Of a stretch of 64,000 nucleotides of DNA, positions 44,862 through 56,066 are shown one piece after another. Both the position numbers and the translations under genes were made by a program. The stretch covers positions 23,810,302 to 23,874,301 of the forward strand of contig NC_045143.1 of NCBI RefSeq assembly GCF_008831285.2. The letters run 5' to 3'. Each line of letters opens with the position of its first letter. The stretch's first letter is position 1. Origin of the DNA: Nymphaea colorata. Lineage: Eukaryota > Streptophyta > Magnoliopsida > Nymphaeales > Nymphaeaceae. A model generated the notes under the pieces. It saw nothing but the letters and a program-made list of their open reading frames with translations, had not been told where the DNA came from and ran no database searches.

Positions 44862-45702
44862 CGTAGTTGGACCGATATCCCCTACAGCTTCCAATGGTCA
44901 TAAGTATTTTCTTGTTGCAACAAACTATTTTACCAAGTGGGTAGAAGTCGTCACACTCAGAACAGTAGAAGAACGTCATGTAGTGTCCTTCATTCACAAA
45001 AATCTTCTTTGCAGATTTGGAGTCCCTCATGATATAGTATCTGATAACGAAACTCATTTCAAAAATGAAAAGATGAAGCAATTGTGCAGCAAGTACCACA
45101 TCACGCACCATTTTTCAGCTCCTTATTACCCCCAAGACAATGGAGAAGCAAAGGCTACCAACAAAATCCTGATCTGCATCTTAGAACGGACAATAGAAAC
45201 TGGAAGAGATTGGCATGAAAAGATGCATAACGCTCTATGGGCATATCGCACCACTATGAGAACTCCAACAAATGCCACTCCAGGAGAGCTAGTCTATGGA
45301 ACAGAAGTGGTTCTACCATTACATGTGTTGAAACCTGCTTTGAAGTTCGCTTCTCTCATAGAGCTCCCTCTTACTCAATATCAGCAGAAAAGGCTAATGC
45401 AGCTCGATTTGCTAGATGAAAAGAGGCTAAAAGCGGCTGAACATGCTGAAGCTTATCGCCAAAGGGTAGCCAGACAATTTGCCAAGTCAGTTATTGAGAG
45501 AAAGTTCAAAGTAAATGATTCGGTCCTACGATCTGCGGTGTACCTTAGAGGACGACCACGAGGCAAGTGGGCACCAAATTGGGAAGGCCCGTATGTCATT
45601 AAGGAAGCTTTGCCCCCCAATTCATACCGACTAATCGATGCTGATGGGGTGGAACTTGCCGATCATGTTAATGCCCTTCACCTCAAGAAATTTTATGTCT
45701 AG
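44674..45702 (+). pseudogene. integrase of element B with catalytic Glu replaced by Lys
   Basis: Open from 44674 to 45702 but out of frame with the upstream RNase H because of a deletion near 44695. It shows the zinc-binding CHQYVKRCKECQLH, core motifs FDVVGP and SDNETHF, and the C-terminal PNWEGPYVIKEALPPNSYRL. At the third catalytic site element A reads GQAEATNK, while B reads GEAKATNK. The Glu of the D-D-E triad is therefore Lys, and integration activity should be lost. Confidence 0.88.
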
Positions 45703-45856
45703 TTCTCTTGTATTCACTTTCCAATCAATGTCAAACATTTGTGTTTCCACATCGGCTATTCAATCTAGATTCTTCCCAGTCGTAAAACATGACAATTACA
45801 CTGGGGCATTTTTATTTTTATTTTTATTTTATTATTATTATCGCTCAGGACTTGAG

Positions 45857-46140
45857 AGCAACCCGTGTAGGTAAAGGGTTAAACCTACAATATGAGGGCA
45901 ACCCAAGCAGGCAAGGGGTTAAACTTGCAATGCTAGCCAAAGCAACAAGAGGTTAAACCTGTGCTACAAGCCAAAACAACCCACACAGTTAAAGGGTTTA
46001 ACTTGTGATGCAAATCAAGGCAACCCATTCAGGGGGGTTAGACCTGAATTTGAAATCGGCAAACCCATGCAGGTAAGGGGTTAAACCTGCAATTTAAACT
46101 CAAACAACCCATTCAGGTAAGGGGTAAAGCCTGAAACAAC
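45857..46140 (+). repeat. tandem hairpin array in the 3' untranslated region of element B
   Basis: About seven degenerate units of 35-45 bp, each with a short stem around a loop like AAGGGGTTAA. Stems differ: TGTAGGT/ACCTACA (45866/45883), GCAGG/CTTGC (45907/45924), a degenerate unit near 45941-45965, CACACAGTT/AACTTGTG (45982/46000), ATTCAGG/CCTGAAT (46027/46043), TGCAGGT/ACCTGCA (46068/46085) and TTCAGG/CCTGAA (46112/46130). It lies between the integrase stop and the PPT. Tandem repeats here are common in Tat/Ogre elements, but pairing that is maintained is unusual. Confidence 0.75.
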
Positions 46141-46214
46141 TCTATGAAAATGTCTTGTTTGTAAAATTTGTGGCGTTTATCTTTGTCACTAAGCACGGCT
46201 CACTCCGGCTTATT

Positions 46215-46230
46215 AACAAAGAGGGGCGTC
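46215..46230 (+). promoter_or_regulatory. polypurine tract of element B
   Basis: AACAAAGAGGGGCGTC immediately before the LTR start TGTTCACC. Element A has the same tract with one change. Confidence 0.75.
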
Positions 46231-46410
46231 TGTTCACCCCAATTTTTTTTCTAAAATATTATGATGTTTTATCCAACTGCGAAATTCAAATTTAAGCACA
46301 AGATTCAAATCCAAAATACAACTCTTAGATCCAAATGAAATCCAAAGTACAACTTTTAGATCTAAATTAGATCCAAAACCCAAGTTTAGATCCAAATCAA
46401 GCATTTAATA

Positions 46411-46765
46411 CCAATTTGCCCCTCCTTTTGACCAAAAACCTCCTTTTAAAGGGTGATTTTAGTCTTTTGGGTAAACAAGACCAATTTGCCCTTCCTTTTG
46501 ACCAAAAACCTCCTTTTAGAGGGTGATTTTAGTCTTTTTGGATAAACAAGCCCGATTTGCCCCTCCTTTTTACCAAAAACCTCCTTTTAGAGAGTGATTT
46601 TAGTCTTTTTGAGTAAACAAGACCAATTTACCCCTCCTTTTGACCAAAAACCTCTTTTTAGAGGGTGATTTTAGTCTTTTTGGGTAAACAAGACAAATTT
46701 GCCCCTCCTTTTTACCAAAAACCTTCTTTTAGAGGGTGATTTTAGTCTTTTTGAGTCAAAAAATT
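46411..46765 (+). repeat. 70-71 bp tandem repeat in LTR B, about five copies
   Basis: Units contain CCAATTTGCCCCTCC, ACCAAAAACCTCC and GGGTGATTTTAGTC. Starts are near 46411, 46481, 46552, 46623 and 46693. The array ends about 30 bp upstream of the TATA box, so it may be an enhancer-like array. Confidence 0.85.
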
Positions 46766-46795
46766 CAAATTTAAGGTTTTGGCTCCAAAATCTTC

Positions 46796-46803
46796 TATAA
46801 ATA
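46796..46803 (+). promoter_or_regulatory. TATA box of LTR B
   Basis: TATAAATA, downstream of the 70-bp repeat array and followed by a CT-rich stretch. It is the likely promoter of element B. Confidence 0.55.
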
Positions 46804-47039
46804 CCTCTCATTTGCCCCCCCCTCTTAGGCAATATTGGCCCTTGGGAGAAACTCTAGTGTATTCTCACTTGAAGACTTAGAGTTTCTCTTGAGCTCACTC
46901 TCTCTCCCTTTTCCATTCTCCATTTTCCTCTCCAACTTGGAGCAAGCTACAACCCTCTTAAAGACATCATCTTAGAGCTCCACTCAAAGGGGATCTTCAA
47001 GTGAAAGTGTTCATCTTCCTTAGGTTATTTCTCATTAGA

Positions 47040-47880
47040 GGTATGTAACCATCATCCCTCTCATTTCTCTTTCATTTTCTCTTCTCATCTTCATCTCCCT
47101 ATTGCCAAAGGAGATATAGCACTCAACCTCTTTTTAGAGACAAGAGGCTATGCTCAAGTGCACCGGGAGCAATAAGAAGATGAGATGATATTTTATTTTA
47201 TGATTAAATCATGTTCTTTTAAGCATTCTTGTTGTTGTTGTTCTTTCTCTTCGTTAATATCTTTTTGCTCTTTCTTCTCTTCAATGTATTCTTGTTGTTG
47301 TTGTTCTTTCCCTTCATGAATATATTATTGTTGTTATTGTTATTTCCTTTCTTCAATATAGCCTTGTTCTTGTTATTTTTCTTTTCTCTCTTCCTCCTCT
47401 TCCCATGGCCAAAGGAGATAGCACTCAATCTCTTTTTAGAGACAAAAGACTATGCTCAAGTGCATTGGGAGCATAAAAGATTTGAGGATCTTTCATTTCA
47501 TGATTGAATCATGTTTCCTCTTTTATTAAATATATCATTGTTTTTCTTTCTACATTTTCTCCTCATCTTCATCTCCCCATGACTAAAGGAGGTAGCACTC
47601 AATCTCTTTTTAAAGACAAGAGGCTATGATCAAGTGTACCGAGAGCATGGAAAGATGAGATGATCTTTCATTTTAATCATGTTCTTTCTTTTCATGAATA
47701 CATTCTTGTTGTTATTTTGCTTTCTTTTATTTTCCTCTATTTCTTATTTCTCCATGGCCAAAGGACATAGCTCTCAATCTCTATTTTAGAGTCAAGAGGC
47801 TATACTCAAGTGCACCGGAAACATGAGAAAATGAGGTGACATATCATTTCATAGTTACATTATGTCCTCCCTTCTAATTG
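47040..47880 (+). repeat. degenerate repeat family in LTR B, four copies
   Basis: Each copy has a segment like GCCAAAGGAGATAGCACTCA, then CTCTTTTTAGAGACAAGAGG and CTATGCTCAAGTGCA. Copies lie near 47083, 47394, 47558 and 47740. TTGTTGTTG runs separate the first ones. The inner part AATCTCTTTTTAGAGA is itself partly palindromic. Confidence 0.7.
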
Positions 47881-48935
47881 AACCTTACACTTTCCATCAT
47901 CCTCTTTCTCTCTTTCCTTTCTTGAATGTTGTCTATATATTATCCATGCATAGTTGCTTGGTTTTGCTACTTATATGTGAATGTATGGTGGGAATGAGAG
48001 TATGGTTTGGGGACTCTTTATTTTTATATTAATTTTTGAGGTTGGGATTTGTTCAACCCAGGATATACCCTCACGAAAATGTACATGTTAATATGCATTT
48101 GCATGTCATTTTGCACTAGTTTCCTTCTTAATCATCCCATTAGGAACCCTAACGAGTGTCTCGTTATGTTGCTTGTTTTCTTCCATACCCAACGGTGGAA
48201 GAAATATATCCCTTACAATAAACTAAATAATAACATTCTATGCTTATATAAATCCTATTTTTCAAAACATTTTCAAAAGGAACCTTCTAACATGGCCTTA
48301 GGGACTTAGCTTAAACTCTTGCATGAGTCCAAGCTCCCCTCCGGTTCACATTAAACTTGAAGTTGGTAATTTTAAGTTGTTCCTTGATTTCTAATCTTGT
48401 GAAGGTATGGATGTATATACATGTTATATACATCTATGCCAACATTATGACCCCCCATCTTTCTCTCTCTATGCTTTCACTTTCCATTTTATAAATTTTG
48501 ATATGTGCATGAATACGTATGTACATATGCTCCATTTTTTCTCTTTCAAATATTTATTCCTCTTTCCAAGACAAATATCTTCTCTTATAAAATTTCTCAT
48601 ACCCATATATGCGTATGATATTTTTTTTTCCTCTAACTCTTTCTCTTCGAATCAATACATCTTTTTTTCTTAAGCTTTCATATATGTGTATATGTGATGG
48701 TATGTATACATGTATGCATGTCTTTCTCTATCTCTCTCTCTTTCTTTTCATAAGAGTGTTTTATCTCTTATATTCTTTTTAACATTCTCCTCTCACGAAC
48801 TTTCTATTTACCAACTTCAATAAGACCACAAACCAAGTAATGACCCAATATTAGAATCATGCTTGATGGTCTACAATCTCTATCTCTTTTTAAAAACTTT
48901 TCCTTCTTATATACAATAATTATAACAACGAAATC

Positions 48936-48991
48936 TTAGATGTATGTTGTGGTAGGAATGACTTTAGATGAATGTTGTGGTAGGAATGTTT
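48936..48991 (+). repeat. 28-bp tandem duplication in LTR B, 3' copy only
   Basis: TTAGATG...GGTAGGAATG is repeated at 48936 and 48964. The 5' LTR remnant has a single copy at the matching place (about 28508). Confidence 0.8.
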
Positions 48992-49515
48992 TACATTCTT
49001 TCAATCATATAGGGTAAATGCGTCCATGCATTCTTACCCACTTTATTTCACTTATGATCACAAGCACCTCTCCAAAAGAACTTAAGCAAGAAGGGATGGA
49101 GCTCTAGCTAGGTGGTAACCGAATTAGAGCAAAATCTTAAACCTACTTAAAGTCTTAAGAGAACACTAAAGTGATTTCAAAATGATTTCACAAGTTTTTC
49201 AAATGGTATTTACTATTTTCACTTTTTCCTCAAAACATTTCACATTTTCAAACAATTCTTCAAGAACCTTTTCAAAAGTTTGAAACTTTAAACTTTCAAT
49301 ATTTTCTACACCGGATATAGAATCGAAAAGATGTTTAAGTTAAAACGAACTGCATCAATGATAAACATATTCCTTGGGTTGATTACCCTCGGTAAAGGCA
49401 CCAGAAACGGTCAATCCTCGTACCGACGGGCGAGTCCCTTTCTTTCCTCTTTCAGAACAAAAACCTCATTTTTCTGGAGCACTCCAAAACTAATGAAAAT
49501 TTTGGGATGCAAACA

Positions 49516-51128
49516 TAGTCCACAAACCGTGCTTGAGTGCATTTAAAGAGAAAAAGAACAACGGGAAAGACCCACCATCCATCACCCTCCCTATTTCTGC
49601 ATAGGAAAAAAAGAGGATCACAAGTTATAACCAGAAACACAATTTCACAAATGACAATGAAAAAGATTGAAGGCTTTAAAGCATATTATATGATCATCAG
49701 AGCAATCAAGGTCGGCTTTTAACAACTAAGAACTCGTCTAACGGAAGAATTAACAGCCTGACCATGTCAACCGTGCCAACCCAAAATTTCTTGTTGAAGT
49801 TAATGTGTTGAACTGGACTTAGACAAGGCAATGTCGACGTTATTACGACGGAAGATTCCTAAAGGCTGCCTAGTTGAAAGTAGATATTCTGAAGGTTGGA
49901 CTTTAAGGGCCCAGTTTGCAACTTCTTACAATAACTGGACAAGCAAAATTACAGCACTATTGTTGATTACATTCACTGGACCTGGTCATACTTTCTCACA
50001 AGTTAGTTTGGCCTTGATATCTGACGTTTGACAACAAATGACCCATCATAAAAGTCAGTATGAGCTTATACCATATATCCACAACCGCAACCATCTGCTT
50101 AGTTACTTGGTATAATCTCCTAGATTAAGACAAACTATAAGGATCGTTGGATAGATACCTTCCAAATGTCTGAGCACTCATAGTTTGAGAAGATTTTTGT
50201 AGGAACCCGTAATAAACAAGGCCACAAATGAAAGATACCAACTGCATTAATGCCAAAAAATTTGTCAGAGATCTCCACAGCCCACATTCATGGGCTACTA
50301 AAAGAAAGCTAGCATGAGAAGCCTTGTATAATTGAAAATCAACTTCATCAAGATATTGCTTACATTCATACCGGGTTTCCTAAAATGTACTTCAAGTTAG
50401 AAGCAGAACACATGTATAAAAAACCAAAACATGCAAAAAGACATACATAAACTAAATATTTCCTCATATCTACGTATACCACCAAAACCACAAAAGACAA
50501 TAAAGTATAAACTCATAAAATAACAAGGTAGACAAATATAATATTAAAAATTGAAGAGAATATAAAGCAGCAACTTTCTAAGATAATTATATTTCCCGTA
50601 TTGGCAGCTGCTGCAACTAAAATACCAGTAGCAAATGCAGGATTAAGTTGCAATGTTGCTAAGATACCAGTAATATATTCAACCATTCTCCTTACTAATG
50701 GAAAGCATAAAGCCACATATAAGCACACAAAAAAATGGTACATAGTTGTATATATCATGTAATTCAATATTTCCAAACCAATATTACAAAACTACTATAA
50801 AAAGAGGAGCATATATGACAATGTACTTACGATGTTGGAAAGAGAAGTAGCATTCCATAAAGCATAAACCCGTGCAAGAGAAGATCTTTGAGTGACTGAA
50901 ATGTCCATCTGCAATTTAACATGAAAAAAAAAATTTAATAAAAATTAACATGTGCTTGTCAGCATAGAATACGAAGCATTAATTAAAAAAATTTACCATA
51001 ATAAGCATGCACTTGATTAACATTCCTCGTCAAAACAGTGCTCTGCATCATGAGAACTGTAACAAAGACACTTATTAATTTAAGCACACTATTATGTTAA
51101 TATGTATAAACTATGAAGCATGAACATC
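49516..51128. other. intergenic region right of the retrotransposon nest
   Basis: No gene recognised. An open minus-strand stretch at 50513-50776 includes residues LVRRMVEYITGILATLQLNP and AFATGILVAAAANTG, which look exon-like (hydrophobic, no low complexity), but I cannot assign a family. The terminal inverted repeats of the nearby hAT element were not located. Confidence 0.4.
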
Positions 51129-52660
51129 TTACCTTTCACACAAGTTGCTTGCATCACGAATCCAACTTTGTGTGCAGATTAATGATTCTATACTTTCAGG
51201 CGTAGTTGAACATCGATAATCATTAATAATTCTTCCTGATGTACTGAATGCAGATTCTGAAGCAACTGTAGATACAAGAATAGCTAACACATCTCGAGCC
51301 ATCTTTGCTAGAATTTTATATTTGCTTTCATTTGTCTTCCACCAAGATAATATGTTGAACTCTATAGTAGGTGAAATTTCTTCTATTGGATCAAGCAAAT
51401 ATTTGTCTAGATCTGTGTGAACCACTACAGGAGATATAGAGTTGACACATGTTTTAAACCCATATCTAGACACACTTTATACTCTTCCCTTGCAATCAAG
51501 GTACTAGTGGATGCATTGGCCCTTTCCAAACCACACGTGTCACTATCCTCATACATATTTCTGTACTCAGCATACAATTCATGAAGAGTGCTCTCTATAA
51601 TTTCATATTTCACTATTGCATCAGGTTTATCTAAATTGCCAAGCAAATACTTGAAGTATGACAACTTGAACTTAGGATCCAAAACAGCTGCAATTGCGAA
51701 GAGAATATTGTAGCCCTTAAAGTATTTGTCAAACTTTTCTTGCATTTTGCATGCCAATGCCCTTATATGTACATTTGATGTTCCACAATGCCTATACAAA
51801 TGATGATAAATTGATACAATTTCTTCAAAAACAATATTAGCTGTTACCTGCTTGGTGGTAGATAATAGATGTGTTGCATCGTAGAAGACCTTTAAGAACT
51901 AACATAAATGAGATGCATGAGACCACTCATCCTCAGAAGGCAAACATGTATAACTAGGATCACACGATGCCAAATGTTGAAAGACATCTTTGAATAATAA
52001 TGCATCTCTCAACATTATAAATGTAGAATTCCATCGAGTAGGAACATCATAGTTTAAGTACCCTAATGTCTGTTGTGAGGACCACATATCAAATGTCAAT
52101 GATACTCGCTGCACTTGGTTATTTAGAACTTCTTGATATCTCTTTCTTTCAGTCAAAAACATTGATTGTACCTCTTTTGTAAGTGTTCTCCTAGAAATTG
52201 GCACAAACCTTGGATTGCACATCTTTAGAAGATCGTTAAGATATTCATATTCTGCAATACTAAAACGAAGTGCATGCATTATTGTCAACTTAGCCAAACC
52301 TTTTCTTATATTGTCCATATCAAATTTGTCACTTTGTAGACCTACATTTGAAGCACCAGATTCACCAACTCCAAATGACAACATTCGTTGTTTTTCATCA
52401 AGTATTTGTTTTCTGACACATGTATCTCTATGTCGTTTTAAGTAGCTCGTACCACTACTATTATGTGCAGTAAATCGTTCACCACAATGTTTGCATTTCG
52501 CCCACTTTTTTCTATTAAATTCTACTAATTTGAAGTCATTCCAAACTATTGAGTATCTTTTTCTCTTGGATTGAACGTCTTTTTCAGTACATGTAAAAGA
52601 TTCATCTTCTTCTACATCTGCCATCGGACGATAGTCTTCATCCCCAATGTTAGATGACAT
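51129..52660 (-). pseudogene. hAT-family transposase, BED zinc finger, internally deleted
   Basis: Read on the minus strand from ATG 52660. A BED-type finger has C56, C59, H77 and C81 (WAKCKHCGERF, LKRHRDTC). Then comes the start of the transposase core with SLTFDMWSSQQTLGYL, joined directly to NYDVPTRWNSTFIML. In intact relatives these are separated by a large part of the core, so an internal deletion is likely. A TAG at 51899-51901 interrupts the frame, which then continues (FLKVFYDATHLLS, LDPKFKLSYF). A frameshift near 51450 precedes the C-terminal dimerisation domain (FNILSWWKTNESKY, ASESAFSTSGRIINDYR). This is the usual hAT order; the copy is inactive. Confidence 0.85.
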
Positions 52661-54440
52661 GACTTACTATTTGAATGAAATCCGAACAACCTAAACATAG
52701 AGTCATAGGGAAACCAATTACAAAAATTCTTACAAGAGGGATTCACAGAAACTTCCCATAAACTAGAGGCTCTTGCAAGTTATACATTTCAGAAATTGAA
52801 AATATAGAATTGCAATGAGCAAACAACAAAGCATAAGCTAAAAAACTAACTTCTTCATCAAATCTACAATTAGTAATCAGAATTAGATTTCAACCCCTTA
52901 ACCGTGAACATCCATTTCAACAATGTCAACCAGATACAATAGATTAATAAATGCTTGTGCTAACAAAATGGTTTGGACTATTTCTTCCCCTTAAGTAGGT
53001 ATAAAGTTTGGTATATTTGTTAGTGTTTATGGCTAAGCACGGATGCTTTTCTTTTATGAACTATGTCGGTGATGTAAACTTATATATCTAGGGTTTCAAG
53101 GATTGTGTACTTTCATGTATGTATCATAATTTCAAGTAGGATGTCTCTGTAGGCATATTCATGTATTATTGCAACACTTGTCACTTCGTAAAAAGTAAAA
53201 ACAGTGACGTCATCAGATGAGATGCTCACCCAAGAACTCCATTCTATTGATTAATCATGTGATGTGAGATCTACTCCCGAATTCCAATTATGACCCATAT
53301 CCTGAAATTTGTTTCAGGAAACACATTCATCTATGCAGTTGAAAATCAAGTTGAGCGTGATCATATCCTGAAATCTGTTTCAGGAAACACATTCATCTAT
53401 GCAGTTGAGAATCAAGTTGGGGGTGATCCTATCCTGAAACTAACCTACACTTGATGACTTGACCAGACTTAATGGGTTCCTAGTAAGCTGCCTGACCTAG
53501 ATGACTATTAATATTCCCTTGGGTTATATTGTGTTAAGATTTTCAACTTTATGTAGGAAAATTTTTCGAGCCACTCCTAAAGAATCATTAGTTAAAAATA
53601 TACCCAATCTTTTCATACCTCTAAAAACAACGCTTAAGTTTTTTTTTCTTTTATGATGAACTGAAAAAGTTTGTAAATTGTCAGTTCATCTGTGTCATGT
53701 GTTAAGTTGGTGTAGAATCCCCATTTTACCTTTTAAAAGCATAATTCTTTGTTGCTGGTTTTCTCCCCTCGCTCAGTGTGAATTTATATACATATATAGG
53801 CAAATGGAATAGTGAGTTAGAGTCATTCAGCTACCGAGATAATTAATCAATTGAGGGTTCGTTTGAATATCAAGTGGGCTGCTATCAGGGTGACCGTCAA
53901 CACCCAACCCGAGCGAAGATCAGCTGTACTCCTATCGTCCCATGGCTGCTAACAAAATCGGTATCAATCATTTATTAGTTGAGGCGAGATCAGCTTGCTG
54001 TAGCTAGGATATAGTGCCCATGGCCGTCAGAGTGTGAAGCAGAAGAAATAAACAATGTGGAAACCAAAAACGTAGTGTCTAGGAAATATCTCTCTATATC
54101 CTACAGGTATTTCATTGTTTACAGAACAAACAGGCATTGAATTTAGATTTGACACGAGATTTTTCATGCTAGCACACTTTTGCATAAAACTGAAATAACA
54201 ACGAAAAAAAGGATGCATCAATTCTGCAGCGTGTACCTTGAAAAGGGCGACGGTGGAGTGGACCAGTGGCGGAGCCGCGAAAGGGCGAAGGTGGCCCAGT
54301 TGTGGAGCGGAGACAGCGGTGGCGGTGGCACATGGTAGTCTTCGTCTCTCCTTGTCTCTGCCTCGTTCAACCGATGGAAAATGCGAATAGGGGAAAAAAA
54401 GAAGGCGCAGCCGGCAGAAAATGAAATGAGAATTGAGAAA
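52661..54440. other. gene-free region upstream of the hAT pseudogene
   Basis: AT-rich sequence without a recognisable coding region. It contains the 66-bp tandem duplication listed separately. The minus-strand open frame 54027-54533 has biased composition and no domain and is not called a gene. Confidence 0.4.
53296..53440. repeat. 66-bp tandem duplication, 2.2 copies
   Basis: Units beginning CATATCCTGAAAT start at 53296 and 53362, and a third start (CTATCCTGAAAC) follows at 53428. Copies differ at a few positions. Each unit contains the small palindrome CCTGAAA...TTTCAGG. Confidence 0.85.
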
Positions 54441-54449
54441 TCTCTTGAC

Positions 54450-54610
54450 CAGACCTAACGGGCCGTCGGGCCGGGCCAGAATCATGACCGGGCCCGACCC
54501 GTTAAGAACTCGGGCCGGGCTGCGCTCACTCATGTTGGGCCCGATATCAAAATTTCTTTACCCAGACCCGGCTCGGCAGCGGCCCGGCCCGACGGCCAAG
54601 CCTACTCATT
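54450..54610. mobile_element. GC-rich inverted-repeat element, putative non-autonomous hAT-like MITE
   Basis: Left arm GGCCGTCGGGCCGGGCC (about 54461-54477) is inverted on the right at about 54579-54596 within CGGCCCGGCCCGACGGCC. The body between holds more CGGGCCCGACCCG-type strings. Such CGGGCC-rich ends are typical of small plant hAT elements. The 8-bp target duplication could not be defined, so the ends are approximate. Confidence 0.45.
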
Positions 54611-56066
54611 GGTCGATTCGAAAGATTTCAGAATATAAAATTTATATGACCCAATTTTGGTTGTATTTAGAGAAAATGACCTAATATTTGAGAAATTGCC
54701 GCACCCGCACCACCCCCACCCCCAACCCCAACCCCAACAACGAAAAAAAAAAGAAAAAGAAAACGACACGCGGCATCCCCCTTCCATGTGAAAGTTACTT
54801 GCGATTTCTCTAATATTAGGTGGTCATTATTCAATACATCAAAAATTGGTCCGCCGTTTATATGTTCCTAAAGCTTTTTCCCTCTACTGGGAGTCTGCTC
54901 ACTAGAGAGAGTAGGTCAAACTATCCGGTAAGAACATCGGCAAACCTCTCCAAAGCAAAGGCATGCAATGCACGATCTATTGTGATGATGTTTATGGGAA
55001 ACTAAAAGTTTTATTTCTAATAGAAACAAATTTCAGACACCAAAAAAAAAATTATTTACTTATACAGATCTTTTCTAGAGGCACAAAAGCCGCTTTCTAG
55101 AATCGAAGTTGTCGACAGTTTTCACGTCGGTAAATTTTTTGAAAGAATGCCCTAAATGTCTCGGTACGCTACAAACTGCAACTCCTTGTATATGATGCCT
55201 AAAGACAATGTCACTTCGGTTTAAGTTGCAAATAAATTTCATTACAACTGAGATTGATGTGCACTACAAGATATCCTTCCCCGTATATTTTTATTTCTCC
55301 ATTTTTTAAAATCATGGATTGACAAACGAGAATGAAGATGAGTGGAGATGGCCACTCACTGGACCAATAAAACTGCACATCACAAGAATCAGTTGATAAC
55401 TCCATTTCCATTACTTGCCTTCTTCTCTCAGCTTCAGTCATTGGTTCCAACCGGTATTCTACTTGTACCGACAATAACAATCACAAGATAGAATGCACTC
55501 ATGAAAACACACCCACTGATACGCACATGCAAGCTTCTAACATAATATGACTGATAATTTCAATCAACCAAACTTGGCCTTTTAACACTACAAAGTATCC
55601 ATCTTCCTGCAGACTAGTTGCAGGGACTATTCCAAAAGTTGCAGCAAATATATTCCATTGCCCATGATTTAATGGCCTCACAAAGTGGTCAAACTGGACA
55701 AGTTCAGACAAGAAGCTGCATAACCAGCAAAAAGAATCACTACACGTACAGTTCAAAAGGTTCTGAATCCAAAATGTTTAAGGTTCCGTCGTTCTGAACA
55801 TTATACATTTTCTTGTGGACATCCAAAGAATTGAAAGAAACCACCAAGTACCGTGGCTAAAGCTTGGGGGGCAGGAGCGTAGCCGCTTGTTCTTCTCTTC
55901 TTATTTTCTCAAAATGACTATTTACAACAAGAATACATATCGACACTCATTCGGAAAGGACTATTGTTACTGACCATTAAGTTACTACAATCAGCCGCCC
56001 AAGGCCTCGTTTTTCACCAAATAAATGATTTGAATGAGTAAAAAAATCAGGCTGAAGAATAATAAT
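54611..56066. other. 3' flank of the DUF616 gene with unidentified exon-like segments
   Basis: Two minus-strand stretches look exon-like. The first is at about 55720-55610, after an acceptor-like TTATGCAG, and reads FLSELVQFDHFVRPLNHGQW then IFAATFGIVPATSLQ. The second is at 55465-55365, between GTACAAGTAG and a good GTGAGT donor, and reads YRLEPMTEAERRRQVMEMEL then STDSCDVQFYW. They could be the end of another gene or a gene remnant. No family is recognised. A CCCCAA-type microsatellite lies near 54717-54738. The part next to 56066 is probably the 3' UTR of the DUF616 gene. Confidence 0.35.

Larger units (their letters stand above)
27887..49515 (+). mobile_element. Element B: Tat/Ogre-like Ty3/gypsy element, 5'-truncated, interrupted by element C
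   Basis: Parts: 5' LTR remnant 27887-29057, PBS-like site at 29060, leader split by element C (29289-37359), PMD ORF 37938-39137, gag-pro 39330-42078, pol 42270-45702, hairpin repeat array about 45857-46140, PPT ending 46230, 3' LTR 46231-49515. Coding parts are clearly homologous to element A, but the LTRs differ over most of their length. The first ~2.1 kb of the 5' LTR is missing at the junction with A. All ORFs carry stops or frameshifts and the integrase lacks its catalytic Glu, so the copy is dead. Confidence 0.88.
46231..49515 (+). repeat. 3' LTR of element B (3285 bp)
   Basis: Starts TGTTCACCCC after the PPT and ends GCAAACA. A TATA box (TATAAATA) is at 46796-46803. It contains a 70-bp tandem array (46411-46765) and a degenerate repeat family (about 47040-47880). 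The last ~1.2 kb matches 27887-29057. The 3' end shares a conserved block (GGAACGGTT, CCTCGTACCGACG, TCCCTTTCT) with LTR A. Confidence 0.92.

Noticed and set aside
46411-46765. CRISPR-like array
   Set aside because: Direct tandem units with no unique spacers, inside a plant LTR.
54027-54533. 168-aa minus-strand frame
   Set aside because: It overlaps the GC-rich inverted-repeat element, has no domain and no similarity to known families that I can see.
54717-54738. CCCCAA repeats resembling a telomere
   Set aside because: Only three or four units in an intergenic microsatellite, and the plant telomere unit is CCCTAAA.
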